DNA of 64,000 nt from Carposina sasakii (lineage: Eukaryota; Arthropoda; Insecta; Lepidoptera; Carposinidae), in contig CP053150.1 in assembly GCA_014607495.2 (NCBI GenBank), positions 9,382,495 to 9,446,494 of the forward strand. Reading direction: 5' to 3'. Shown piece by piece: positions 23,901-36,145 of the stretch. Within the stretch, counting starts at the first letter, position 1, and the number at the start of each line of letters is the position of its first letter. The notes below the pieces were generated by a model. That model saw only the letters and a list, made by a program, of their open reading frames with translations. It was not told the origin of the DNA and ran no database searches. The translations under genes were made by a program, and so were the position numbers.

Positions 23901-25102
23901 AGCTTAGGTATATGATTTGATCCACACTAATGTACGGTAAGATTATCTGCAATGAAACGTTTGAAAAGTCGGAGTAATGATCGCCGCGGGAGATAGTGTA
24001 ATGGCAGCCTTAATCGCCAACCGCGGGAAAATCGAGGTGTAATTAACATTAATCATAGAGATGTGGGCTCCGAGGACTAATTGTGGACATCACTCCTCGC
24101 CGACATCTCGCTGGCGATATCTCGTGCGTGGCTTGCATGGGAAATGATAGATAGCGTCAAAGATATGGAACAGTTTCCAGGATTTTTACAGTTTTTCTTA
24201 AATAAATGGTATTATGTTGGTGGAAGACAGATTAATGAATATAAATGCATAGAATACTTAGTTTTGTCAAATTGCATCTGTAAGAGTCTAGCACAGAAAG
24301 GTTTAGCTCGCACCTGTATCGATTGTCCTCTGGGTACGTACATACCTAAGTTACCTTATGGTACCTAATCATATCTATTCAGCTTTAGAGCCTCTAGGTA
24401 AGTCTTCCTAATCTCTAAATATATGTGCTGGCTGTACAAAAACATGGCAACAAAAGAATATTGTACCATTGGAGATGAAGTGGATGAATTGTCGAGCATG
24501 GCTCATCAGACGGTTCGCAAGCTTCGTTCGTGTGAGTTCTCTATGCTACGACCTTGCATAACACGAATTACTAATTGTAATATTACCCTGCTTTTATGAT
24601 AGCCTTTGTTCTCTTTCTAATTAACCATAGTTGCCGTGCAACCTTCTGCGTGTAATTGGAGTGCTTATGCGTCTACTTTTGTATTGTACCAAATCGCCTT
24701 TTAACTCACGTTTTGGAGTACAAATGCAATTGAACAATATTCCAATTTGCTGTGATGGTCATGCAAATTTTTTATTTAAAACAAAATTTTGGCGTTCGTG
24801 TTCAATGAAAATGCAATATTGCAATATTTTCGCGTGAAATATTTTTTGTTTGTATATTCTATTTGGCGAGATCGCGTGTCAGAAGCCTTTCGCGCGGAGG
24901 CGGTGCCAGGCCCGGCTCGGACTGTCATGATGCCGTGCGATGCGGTACTCGGCCTGCGATACCAACATCGCTTGCTTGTCTCCATATTATTTTTTTCTAA
25001 TTGACTACCTACTTGGAATTTCAGAACGCTTTGCGAGTTTTTCGTGTTCGAGCGCGCACTGCTGATTACTTATCGATCGTGATATTTTAATTAGAACTGC
25101 GG
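20935..25102. other. No gene confirmed
   Basis: Mostly AT-rich. Two stretches have less random composition. An open frame at 24081-24368 (95 codons, starting at GTG, with a possible but unconvincing donor near its end) is one. A CpG-rich patch at about 24870-24985, open on both strands, is the other. Neither has a family match or a good pair of splice sites, so no gene is called. Confidence 0.35.
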
Positions 25103-25190
25103 GGTAACCATGAACTCTTAAAGCAGGATTGTTAGTACAACGTCTCACTTCCACAATGGAAACAATATTGCTTTAAGAACGAATGGTTAT
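25103..25190. mobile_element. Foldback MITE, family B copy 2
   Basis: 'gtaaccatgaactcttaaag' plus 'caggatt' at the left pairs imperfectly with 'attgctttaagaacgaatgg' plus 'ttat' at the right. Same arms as 5874-5981. Confidence 0.55.
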
Positions 25191-27642
25191 GCTTTTGACC
25201 TTTCTTGTATAAAACTTTAGCACACTTTCTTTTAAACTACGAAATAAATCAAATTTACTGCTCATGTAAAGTTGTTAAGAAGTTTTCTAGTTGCTTATAC
25301 ACCTTGTCTATATACTCTTAGCTAACGAAGAACGCTACGCCATCTGAGCGTACAGTTCCTTTTTTGTGTACGCGTCAAACAACTTCCTTCAACTGGTCTA
25401 GGCAGCTGCATCACACTAGTGATGGATAGACTCGGTTATACCTGAAAGTAATAGCTTCCTATAAATTGGTGCAACCTACTAAAGGTGACAAAAACCTGTA
25501 TACTACAATTTTGGTATAGTAAGAAGCAATGCAAACAAAAGAGGACACCGATAGCAGGTAGATTTTTATAATTGTGTTTCTACGAGTATCAGGTACTCGA
25601 TCTTGATCTTAAGAAAGAGAGTGGTTACTGGTTACGTTTTCTGAACTTGAGATATAAATAACACGTTTATCAAGTTCATTGTACCTACCATTTTAAGCAA
25701 AACCAATTTTATGAACATAAAACTAGTGATTTAATGGCTTTAATGGCTTTTGGTGCAATTTACATTTGAATTAAGGTAGATTAAGAAATAATGTTAATGG
25801 GTAAGTAATTATTTAATACATCGTGTTATTATTTTATAATGACGTTCTCTTTTGTAACACCTGTTATTAATGACATAATATAATTTTTATTAAAATGTAT
25901 GCTATTTTGTTATAATGTGACGCTTATAAATTGTATGATAAAGAAATCCTAAATGGCTTCATAAATAAATTAAATACAATGCGTAGTGCACCTTAAGGTA
26001 CAACATATCTTAATTTTATCTAGAAAATAATAGTTTACATTAGCACATCACTAGCAGTCAACAAAATCAGTGCACGCACCCTGCGTATGCGCATCTCTAA
26101 CCAATAAAATGCAGCGTTGAGCGTCGGTCGATAGTTGCACCTGCCAATAAAGGAAGTGCTAATGAATGCTGCTTCCATCTCTATACTGATTGTTGCGCAA
26201 AGCTAAGGGCGTTTGAGCCAGGTGCCCAAATATGGTACACTCTTTAGCGACGTTTTGCACCTTTTTCTAACGGAATAGTTTTGTGCATTTTTAGACCGCT
26301 ACAAGTAAAAATAAATGCATATTCAATTATGTACTGATTCTTGTTAAGATTACTGTATACGGCATCCGTCCCAAGCCTAAAAACGAATTAATTCAGTTTA
26401 GAAAAGGCTTTATTTTTTTATTCAACAAAAACTGTTTTTATAATGGTTTTAATGTTATTTATGACGTTTAAAGGCTCCCATAAAACCAATGCGGCGGGGT
26501 TACCTGCTTTGCTACCGAATTTTTTAATGTAAAAAATAAATTAATATTGGGTGTCGAAGGCTGGGTTTTAAACCAATTTAAGTTTCTATCGAAAATACCG
26601 TATTAATATTTCTGTTTGACTCGGCCATAAGTGGCCATAACCGAATTGTCTGAATAGATTTAAAGCGGTAATGTCGAGAAGTATTGACCACTTATCACAT
26701 TTTTAAAAACATTTTTATGGAAATTCATTGAGTTCAGTTATATTTTTAACAGGTATTTTCCTTTATACTTACTACTATTATGTTCGGACAACTTAAATAA
26801 CCAATATTATGTAATTTCTCTGCAGAAATCAATATGCAAGTGGTAAAGGTGTATTGGTATGCAATAACTTCTAGACAACTTCCTCAATGGTATAATTATT
26901 ATTCTCAGAAGATTTTATGATGTTTGTTCGCTGTTTAAATAAGAAGACGAGTGCAATATTTATTTTTCTTCGTAAGAGGCGATGGTATGATGAACGATAG
27001 GCGTTTATTTTAGTGTAAACTGTGGACTAATGTGAACTAAAATAAACATTTCCGAGTGAACAAAAGATTGTTCGGAATTCGCTGATTTGTAAATAAGTAT
27101 AAGTACCTACGTAGAGACTTTTATATTGCTTGACATTGTTATTTCAGAGACCTGATAAATTGATGTATATGGCGTGTGGGAATCCATCATTTTATCGCAA
27201 TTCCTTTCAACGATTTTCATTACCCATAAAATGATATGCAGAACTTTTAGTACAATATTTAACAAATCCTAGAATTAGGTTATATAGCAATTTCATTTCC
27301 TCAAATATACATCGTTATTTGTTTTCATGTTTTGTACATTCTATTGAAATAATGTTATATCGAAGTTTTGTAACCCATATTTTTGTTTCATCGTAAGTTT
27401 CAGTTTGCAAAATAATTGAAACATCGATTTTTACTTCAATAAATCAATGGACATATGCAATTAATCCTGTCCAACTTGTATCTTAACGGAACTGTTATGT
27501 ATTATGTTGGCTTTCTAATTTAATAAATACACAAATAAAATAAATTAATTAATTACTTATTCTTTCTAGAGCATTATTTAAAACAAAAATTAGGATGAAG
27601 AAAACCCCAAAGCCCTAGAGTGCAATTTAGGCGCGGAAGGGC
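25191..27642. other. No gene recognised
   Basis: AT-rich, no coding-like frame and no repeat recognised by eye. Confidence 0.45.
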
Positions 27643-28067
27643 GAGGCGGCCCGTGAGCTGAGGAGCAGGCGGATGCAGCGTTACATTCATCTGCGACGAA
27701 AAGCTCGCGTTGGACCGCCTGGGCCCATAGGAGCCGTGACAGCATGCTGTATGTTTGCTTGCATATTTCCACGCAGTCTAAAATTTGGTACGTGAAAAAG
27801 TTATTTGTCTGCCCTACGAATAGAGATAAATTAATACTTTTATAACCGCATGAAATGTAATGCCAAGCTTTAAAAGATTTTTTAAGAAATTTTTTCGTAG
27901 GCGATGAATTGCGGAGGGGTATTCTATACGTTTAGGCGGCCCGTGAAATTTATAGTCTAGACAGATATTAATTATTTTTTGGAATAAAGCAGGTCGGATG
28001 CAGCTTTGGTTACATTCAGGTATCCTGCGACGAAAAGCTCGCGTTGGACCGCCTGGTTTGCCCATAG
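27643..28067. repeat. Pair of diverged direct repeats
   Basis: Two related units, about 27643-27730 and 27933-28067. Both have 'aggcggcccgtga' near the start, a 'cggatgcagc' block and 'ttacattc', then an identical 32-bp block beginning 'ctgcgacgaaaagctcgcgt' (27691-27722 and 28025-28056), then 'cccata'. The second unit has extra sequence inside. On the minus strand both translate to a shared 'AVQRELFVA' peptide, which may be coincidence or a decayed transposon frame. No family assigned. Confidence 0.6.
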
Positions 28068-30084
28068 AAAAATTAAAAGAGCTACGTGTAAAACAGCATG
28101 TTTGCATGAAAACCAACGTATCCACAAAAAGCTGTAAAATTGCCTTTTGTACAAGTAATGTATCAAGCAAATTATAGCCAGCAAGCGTAGTTTATTATAA
28201 TGCCCCAAGAAATTATTATATTACGACTTGGTAGCTATAAAAGTTGTCCAACCACCTGACTCGTCCAACTCGCTTCAGTGTTTGAAACGTAAACTTGACG
28301 CCGCGATTCGAATCAAACAGCCTACTCTGAATCTTATTTCAAAGCGTTAGGTTTGCCGACGGGAGTTCTAACGGCTGTCGTATGGTGTAAGAAGCGCGTT
28401 AAGCTTAATTACTTTGATAAAAGTCGGCAGAACTCTGACCAGAGCTTGTAATTACATTTCTACAGGGTTTGAATTTAAATCGTTTGAGTGGAGCCCCTGG
28501 GAGGCCTGATTGAGCAGTGCTCAGTTGAGATCGCTTTTTGCAGCACTTTGGGGAATGATGTTCATTAAATATACGTGATATTGGTTTAGAAACTGTTTAT
28601 AGATAAAATGTGCATACCTGGCAACTTTGTGGATGGCTTTGGCAAAGTTGTAAAAGTAACGGTTTTCTAAAATAGGTTCGAATTGCAACTGCTACTACAA
28701 TTTTTCACGCATTGCATTTATCACGTCTACTCTTTATTGTCTTTGAAAATACATAAGTGGTAATTTTTTTGTTTCCACCGATGAAGTTAAACGTGATAAT
28801 TGTATATATAAATATATATAGTTCGAGTTCGAAATATATATGTACACTATACATAATGAACTAGTTAAATAAAATAATGGATACCTATAGTTCGAGAATA
28901 ACATTAATTAACAGATTTTAGGTAGGTAGGTATGTCCTATTTTTTTTTTAGGAAATTGAAGTTAATTCGAAGTCTGAAATCCCAGAAGCCTATCCAATAA
29001 TACTCTGACTAAACTTGAAAGCGCTACTAAACTGAATTGATGACTTTCATTAATATTGTCCTGGAGGGTTATTGATTTTAAATTTTACTGGATAATTAAA
29101 ATAACCGATTTGCTCTAAAGAATGTGCTAGAATCCAATAGGCAAAATAAGAGTTCTAAGGTAACTTGAAAATTATTTGAGGAATAAAACCTCCCTTTAAA
29201 GTTCATTCTACTTACTAAAGAAACCTAAAGACAACAACAATCTAGCCGCATGTATACTGCCTTGCGGTTGCCTGATTATATACAAATAATATAAGTATTA
29301 TTATCTTATATCGGTTACCGTTTATGTATTAAGCGCACGCGCAGCTAAATCACACGAAGTCAATATCGTTAAATCTATATAACTAGATTTATTATTGTTA
29401 ACCGCAATGTTTGTATGTTCCTACTATAGGTGATATCGGAATTTCTTTTACCATAAGATTAGGTTACTAAATTTCACCGTAAACATTTACATATTCAACG
29501 CAATACGAGTATACTTAAAAAAAAAAACGTTTTATTCACCTTCACATACCTAAGGTTAAAGTTTTTTATTCGCTTGTCTATTTTCGAGATGACATTGTTA
29601 TTGCTGGTACCGTTTCTATGTGATTTAATAAAAAAGAAACTGTTTGGATTGAAGCTGTAAAAGTTATGAAATTTTATCAACAACAATTTCTCGACAATCT
29701 AAGTTAGTCATATAACGCAGTACATATTTGTAGAGAAAAATGGGATAGAGCGGACAAAACCGCTGGCTATCTAGCTTACTACTATACAATATCTAAGTGC
29801 CTATTTAACTAAAGCTATTGACCGACACAATGATACCTTTGTGATTAACTTAACTACATAGGAACGATAATATCGTGGTGGAATTTATGTTAACAGAAGC
29901 AAGAGGTAACGACTCTATGGACTTGTTAACCTTAACAATTTGGGTCTCAATCATAAATTCGCAATGATAAATGAAGCTGAAAGAAATTTTTAAGGTTTTT
30001 ATGGTAGTTATGGTAACCGTGTCATGTCTTACAACTAGCTTGCTTATGATGAAAATCATCACGCATCTGAAATCCAATTATTAT
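28068..30084. other. No gene recognised
   Basis: AT-rich. A TATAAAAG at 28236 followed by a TCAGT at 28275 resembles core-promoter elements, but the spacing is long and no open frame follows. The minus-strand open frames at 29495-29686 and 29850-30077 look random. Confidence 0.4.
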
Positions 30085-30145
30085 TCATCATTCATCATCA
30101 TTTCAGCCCTTGGAAGTCCACTGCTGGATATAGGCCTCCAATTAT
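30085..30145 (+). repeat. 'gtccactgctggatataggc' LINE-end fragment
   Basis: 'catcatcatttcagccctt' then 'gtccactgctggatataggc' is a very common lepidopteran retrotransposon-end signature. The related piece at about 8529-8590 reads 'gtccactactggacgtaggc'. Confidence 0.6.
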
Positions 30146-30148
30146 CTA

Positions 30149-30375
30149 TTCTATCTATATCTATACATATAATAAAATTGTAACGGATCGATGTTTGTGC
30201 ACGCTAATCTCAGAAACGGCTTGACCGATTTCGATGCAGTTTTCAGGAATATATTGTGACAGGTCCCACTTAACATATAGGCTACTATTTATCCCGGGAA
30301 AATGTTTTTATTCCGGATAATTTCGACATTTTGTTTTTTCTGCAGTCCACGCGGACTTTGTCGCGGGCGTCCACA
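30149..30375 (-). repeat. 'gtggacgcccgcgac' dispersed repeat, copy 2
   Basis: Reverse-orientation copy: 'tgcacgctaatctcagaaac', 'atataggctactatttatcc', 'cgggcgtccac' at its right end. It abuts the 'gtccactgctgg' fragment on its left. Confidence 0.8.
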
Positions 30376-31190
30376 GGTTATTAATAAATCATTGAGCTCC
30401 TAGATGTATGCGCGGGCCAGCTTAATTTAAGAGTCATAAGAGCACAGAGATGCAACGAATTTTATAGGAATGCGTTGGAATTTATGTTAACAGAAGCGAG
30501 AGGTAACGACTCTATGGAGTGTTAAGTTAATCTTAACAATTTGGGTCTCAATCGTAAAGTCGCAATGATAAATGAAATTACATATTATAAGTAGATAAAA
30601 TAAAATTAAAAAACAAAGTTTACCCAACATCAAGAAAAGGGTTAGTTAATATAGGTACATATAAAGAGTACGATTACATTAAAGAAGTAGCAAACCTAAT
30701 ACCACCTAGACTCTGCTATAAAGTTAAAGGTACAATGGTGCATTACCTTATGCTGTGCATTCACAATGTACATAGAAAAGTCGGGAAATCGTCAGAATTC
30801 CAGGCCTAAGATAAATAGTAGCAAGGAAGACAGTATGGCGACGCAGGTGCGCTTGCATCACACTTGCATTCCAATGGCTCATGTATACGCAGCTTAACTG
30901 TCTATCTACTAATAGGCTGGCTACACAAGAGTTGACGTATCACGTTTTAGTATAGGTATATGTATGTACTTAATATTTGAAATCTGTTTCGGTAACTTTG
31001 TAATCCAAGTTGTAGACGCATATGATAAAATATACCCATAATCATTAAGGAAAACTACTACTGCTAGTAGTAGTACTATGCAAGCATAGTAATATTTAAG
31101 TGGAGGAAACCAATCATTTTGTAAGTTATGTACAAAATGGTATAAGGAAAATAGGTACATATAGCTAAACAGTAGTTACTTATTTTCAAC
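30376..31190. other. No gene recognised
   Basis: AT-rich. A short block around 30475-30560 ('ggaatttatgttaacagaag') is a near-duplicate of 29880-29955, a local direct duplication on either side of the inverted repeat copy. No coding-like frame. Confidence 0.4.
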
Positions 31191-31516
31191 AAGTGGACGC
31201 CCGCGACTCGGTCCGCGTGGACTACAGAAAAAAAACAAAATATCAAAATTATCCGGGATAAAAACATTTTCCCGGGATAAAAAGTAGCCTATATGTTAAG
31301 TGGGACCTGCCACAATATATTCCTGAAAACTGCATTGAAATCGGTTCAGCCGTTTCTGAGATTAGCGTGCACAAACGCACAGACAAACAGACAAAAATTC
31401 CAAAAATCATTGTTTTGGGTACTATTGCGTTGATAAAGGTATTCTATGATATTTTTTCTTATATATCTTCCATGTACAGACAGCGAACCGTTACATTTTT
31501 ATTTTATGTATAGATA
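31191..31516 (+). repeat. 'gtggacgcccgcgac' dispersed repeat, copy 3
   Basis: Nearly full-length copy with 'cgggataaaaagtagcctat', 'aaatcggttcagccgtttct', 'attgttttgggtactattgc' and the 3' portion ending 'tatgtatagatat'. Opposite in orientation to the copy at 30149-30375. Confidence 0.8.
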
Positions 31517-32067
31517 TCATACCATGTATTTACTAGCATTTACCAACAATCACGTGTGCAGTAAGCCTTAGCCATAAAGTAACTTATTGACTGCTATTAT
31601 TAACTAACAAGTTATTCCACTACAGAATAGAATTCATGGGAGTTTTGTAAACTAGCTATTATAAAAGTTCAAGCTAAGTATTTTAAAAGTTCAGTAAGTT
31701 GTTTATAAGTTTCGCAAGTAGAAATAACAGAAAGAACAGTATTGAGATGTCTGTATATAGTCTTTTAAGCTATAATATACGATTATTGACAGCCATTTTG
31801 CTTTTTTTAATAGTTCTTTGGAGAACTCAGTTTCATACAAACAGTGTCTGTAACATCAACCGCATCAAGCAAACAACAGACTGCTCTACGCTACATATTA
31901 GAAATTAAAATAGTGACCATTCTATTAAAATCTAATAAACATTAATTCAAAATACCTATTCAATGTCAATCGTCTGTCGTGAAGTCAAAACTCAACTACT
32001 CGTATTTAAGCAAAGCGAGGCAAAGTCGCTGAATGACATGGCTAAGTGCTTTATCATTAAAACATTA
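31517..32067. other. No gene confirmed
   Basis: Contains an open frame at 31699-31908 whose middle (from ATG at 31747) reads as a short N-terminus plus one hydrophobic segment. Start context and splice sites are not convincing, so it is not called as a gene. Confidence 0.3.
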
Positions 32068-32206
32068 GCGGTGTTATTACAAAAGAATATAAGCATCATT
32101 TAAGCGAAACATTGCCTAAATTTGACGGATATTCTATACATTTTGCTGTCAAATGTCATATTTAGAACGAGTCTAATGTTAGGCGCTCTTCTGTAATAAC
32201 ACCGTA
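32068..32206. mobile_element. Foldback MITE, family A copy 3
   Basis: Left end 'gcggtgttattacaaaagaa' pairs with right end 'cttctgtaataacaccgt'. The interior 'tttgctgtcaaatgtcata' is shared with 5419-5544, and 'cattgcctaaatttgacgga' with 9846-9905. The best-preserved copy of the family here, 139 bp. Confidence 0.7.
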
Positions 32207-32389
32207 GACATTTATACTGACAAGTGGTTTTTGGGAATAAACCTCGATGAATTATGCTCGCGGGTTTGGTGTGCCTTCTGATTATGTTTATTTTGAAACA
32301 ATAATAGTGGTAGTTTTAATGTTTATTTAAGTGGAAAATGTAGTAGGTAAGTTAAAATTATTACTTACAGAGAGGTTAGCTGTTGGATA

Positions 32390-32590
32390 TTATGTGCCAG
32401 TTATCGAGGTAGACTCTACATTCTTCATCTACCTGTTAGAATATGGCAAGATAGAGAGACGTAGTAATAGACTTTTATTCGGAGGACACGTGGATGCTTC
32501 AGAAAACTGGGGGCCTTTGCCCATATCTGGGCATAACCTAGTAAAGATGCAAATACATAATAATAATAAGACTGGTCGTTTAGATTAAAG
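32390..32590 (+). mobile_element. Decayed LINE 3' end
   Basis: Near the end the sequence reads 'gggggcctttgcccatatct' then 'gggcataacctag' and an 'aataataataag' tail. This follows the common lepidopteran LINE ending 'ggcctttgcccagcagtgggacata...aataataat'. The frame 32331-32588 is open for 85 codons, but its C-terminal residues correspond to this LINE end. So it is read as a retrotransposon remnant rather than a host gene. Superfamily not assigned. Confidence 0.5.
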
Positions 32591-33109
32591 TTTCCTCAAT
32601 ACACTGTAACAACTTTATCCAGAACTGACATTTGGCTGGATATGTCAAGGACAAAAGGGGTGGCTAAAGTGCCATGACTGACAGACAACGTGACTCCGTC
32701 TACTTCCATAGGACTTATAATTACATCATAATATATACGAATCATACATTATTTATTAATACAGCACGAACTACATTATCAATGTAAAGACGGACTGTAA
32801 AACTAGTTTTTATCAGTTTCTTGTACAAGAATATCTTAATGAGGTCAAAGTGACCTTACATTTATTTCTCGAATTAATAAAACCCGCCATTATGTCTAGT
32901 GTTCATTGACTTTGACTGATGGACATAATTTAATTAATCAACTTACGTGAATGAAAATACGTCATACATGATTACTTCCGACTTAGATTTGATCATACAT
33001 ACATAAACATATACGAGTACCTACTCGGCCCGAAAATGGGGCAGCCAGATATGCAATCCTCAAAGGGGATTCCACAGCCATCCTTAGCATATAGGATAGC
33101 ATATAGTTA

Positions 33110-33162
33110 CTAATTAGTGACAAGTAGCTTATCGCCTGAGAGAATGAAGAAAGAGATGCAAC
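33110..33162 (-). repeat. 'tgcatctctttc' dispersed repeat, deleted copy
   Basis: The minus strand reads 'agttgcatctctttcttcat' then 'ctcaggcgataagctacttg'. These are the outer parts of the repeat seen at 63845-64000, with the middle missing. Confidence 0.5.
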
Positions 33163-36050
33163 TGATGTATTCTAAAAGCCCCGCATCAGCAAAGGATTTG
33201 ATCAAACAGTATCTACGTATAGGATGTCGGATGTCGACTATTTAATTGCTGCTTGATTGGATCATGTAAATTAATAGTTTACTTCGTCATTATTGGGACT
33301 TTTTAAACTTTACTTAGATACCTATCTACCTACTACAAAATTTTTTTCATTAATTAATTGTGTTGCAATCTTACTTGCAATTTAATATTTTTGATATTTT
33401 GACCTTTGTACCTGCTATTACAATATAATTTTGTCAAATAAATTTTTTGTCATGTTCTCGAGTAAAGTTTTTTCAATGATTGCCTCAGGATTCGTTCGAT
33501 ACCATATCTGAGACGAATCGATGTAAAGGTAACCTGGCAGTTTCCAATAAAAGAAAATACAGCTAAAATAAATTTCGATATTTTGTAGCAAGTAGTAATG
33601 AAAGGAACATTTCTTCAAGGGTTTTGTTGTTAGCGATACCTTGTTAAGCTCTGCTGATTGACAGGTTACTTAACAAGCTATTGCTGGAAATAAGAGATGA
33701 AATTCTATTTAATTTTCTATATACCTAATAATATAATAAAATTTGTCTAAAAACACTAAATGGAGAACTTTCTTGTTACAGTTATGCACCTACCTATCAC
33801 ACTGGCACTGCTAGCTTCTTAGGAGAAGGTAAGTGACCAACTTAATTTAAAAAGTCAATTTCTTTTTATATTATCAATAGCTTTCACGTTATAGTAAGGC
33901 AAAGTCTATATTAATAATTCAACAGGTTAAACTTAAATGGTCGCCAAACACTCATGCGGCACATTGCGCCCACGCAACTAATCGTTTGACCAAATATCGG
34001 GTTTTTAGTTTGTTATCGCGCTAACACTTCCAAAAACGATAGTCTCTAAAAATAAAAAGTTTTTTAGACCAGTTTGGTTAGCATTGTATTAAAATATCGC
34101 ACCGTTTCTATGTTTTAAGTACCAGTTTTGAGTACTAAACCGGTCCCTTTCTCTTCTCTAGTAGAGATTATACTTCTGTCTTCTACAAACAACAACTACG
34201 AGTACCTACTAAGATAATAGAGGAATAAGATAATATTAAGAAGATAATATAATCTGTAATAATGACCCGTGTATAGATCCAATCATTGTGAGAAACTTCG
34301 ATATAGCGTTCTAGGATTTCGCATTCGATTGTGGTTCTCTCCTGCATCCGATAGATGCACTCCGCTACATCACTCCCCTGGCATGGCAAAAATGGCACTG
34401 CAAATATCTGCTCAAATGTATGTCTGGGCATCTATTGTCATAAATTGATACAAGCAAAGTCGAGTCTTATGATGGTAACTACCTATACATAAGATTCTTG
34501 TTTAAATATTGAATTGTATCAGGCGTCACTATTCTTCTTTATTCTTGTTTAAATATCTAGTCTAATGCAGTTATTACGTTTATATGGATTCACTCGAGCC
34601 ACTTTTTATAAATATTTTATTATGAGACCCCGCGTCTACCTATAATCACGTCACTGATAGAATACACTACTTTTCATGGCCCATAAACAACTTGTTATAT
34701 GTACCTTTTACTAGTAATTGGTACATAACGTAACACAGTATTAGAACTTCTTAGAAACGCAGAATTTTTAAGATGTGTTTTCTGTATTTCTGTTACTGTT
34801 ACAAATAAATTATTTACGAGCTCACACATTGTAAGAAGACAATCACGTTCGACCCATATGCTTTATACGCTGCGAGTTTACTGGCGCTGAATGCGAAAGT
34901 ATCTTTGTTTTGCGACACTATCCATGTACGGTTATGTAGTGCAACCTACTTAATATATAAAACAAGGCCATATGAAATGAAAATAAAGATCGTATAATTA
35001 CAACAAGATTTGCAGATTTTGGCTGAACTAATCATAATCATTTATGCATTAACAATTTTTCGAATCGTATGTGAAATTTTCTTAAGACTACTTAATAAAT
35101 ATTATAACGTAAACTTTGAAATAACAGTAAAATAGATAATAATAAAAAAAAAACAAAACAAAATACTACTACTTTCTTGGATCCTTTTCTTACATTTTAA
35201 GAACTACTAACGGCCTTAATCTCGAATACTTTGCTATTGATGAATAAATATATACAGAAAAGCTATCCGAGATTTAAGTACCTATCTAGTTGGTATAACC
35301 TAAGTGGGCCTTAGCACTTAGTCTTACTCGTGTTTACAGTTTGGTTGGATTGGCAAAAGGTAACATATCACAAGGCGTACGATCATGTTTACGATATAGG
35401 CTCGCTCAACAAAAAGGACTGATCCGCTTAGCTGATTGCATTCACGATTCGACGCGGCTGCTTACTACCAAACGCTAAATAAGTGTCGATTCCATTATTG
35501 CCGAGGAGGTGATTATTACTCGTTACAAAATCTAAGTGTATCAGTTGAAATGAATAGCTACATTTATAGCACGCGGTGGAAACTCCAAGGACAAGTTGAT
35601 TAATCGACTCGGCCATAGTCGTTAAGATTAGGTTTGCCACTCACTAAATTCTAAGGCACAGTGTTGCCAATTTAGCACTCAACATAATTTACAGTTTATG
35701 ATGAAATATAAAGTTGGCTACAATGCTGGAGTTTGTGCAGCTTGGACGTTAGATATTTGATTTTGTGGTTAATTACACTAATCTCTGTGTATAGCTAATT
35801 GAAATTTAGTGGCTTTAGTACGTGACCGAGACATTAGAGGTGTAATTATAGGAATACATTAAAACATTTATTTGAAGTGGCTTTACGTAATACAAAAAAT
35901 TAAAAACCTTGTGGTAATCACGTTTTCAAAAAAAAAAATCCGTGAAAGAATTATAAATGCATAGAACCTGTGCATGATTAGAGACAAAAAAAACTATTAT
36001 AAGTATTTTTGCCGCATGATTCTAAAAAACTATAAGTAATTACTGTATTT
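33163..36050. other. No gene confirmed; minus-strand coding-like pieces
   Basis: Minus-strand open frames at 34431-34183 (82 codons, acidic and hydrophobic residues, 'QERTTIECEILERYIEV') and 33618-33418 (C-terminal part 'NPEAIIEKTLLENMTKNLF'), and 35640-35428 (70 codons), have fairly protein-like composition. Each has an AG preceding it that could be an acceptor, but no donors with matching phase were found. They are left as candidates only. Confidence 0.3.
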
Positions 36051-36055
36051 TTCAA

Positions 36056-36060
36056 TCAGT
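36056..36060 (+). promoter_or_regulatory. Arthropod-type initiator (TCAGT)
   Basis: TCAGT with its A at 36058 matches the arthropod RNA polymerase II initiator. It starts a GC-rich 90-bp leader that runs into the ATG at 36146. No TATA box is visible at -30, as in many insect initiator promoters. A five-base match occurs often by chance; only its position before the candidate exon makes it worth noting. Confidence 0.25.
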
Positions 36061-36145
36061 GGTCGTTTTGGTCCGGCTCGGCGGCGGTAATGCGGCATTA
36101 GCAGTTGTTTCTTTGTGCTCCTCCACGACTCCATTAGAATCAATA

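Noticed and set aside
24081..24368. 95-codon gene
   Set aside because: Composition is somewhat protein-like, but it lacks a proper start, has no confident splice sites and no family; kept only as a remark.
28236..28282. TATA box plus initiator promoter
   Set aside because: TATA-to-initiator spacing is about 10 bp too long and no coding exon follows.
32331..32588. 85-codon host gene
   Set aside because: The C-terminal part matches the common lepidopteran LINE ending and an (AAT)n tail follows.
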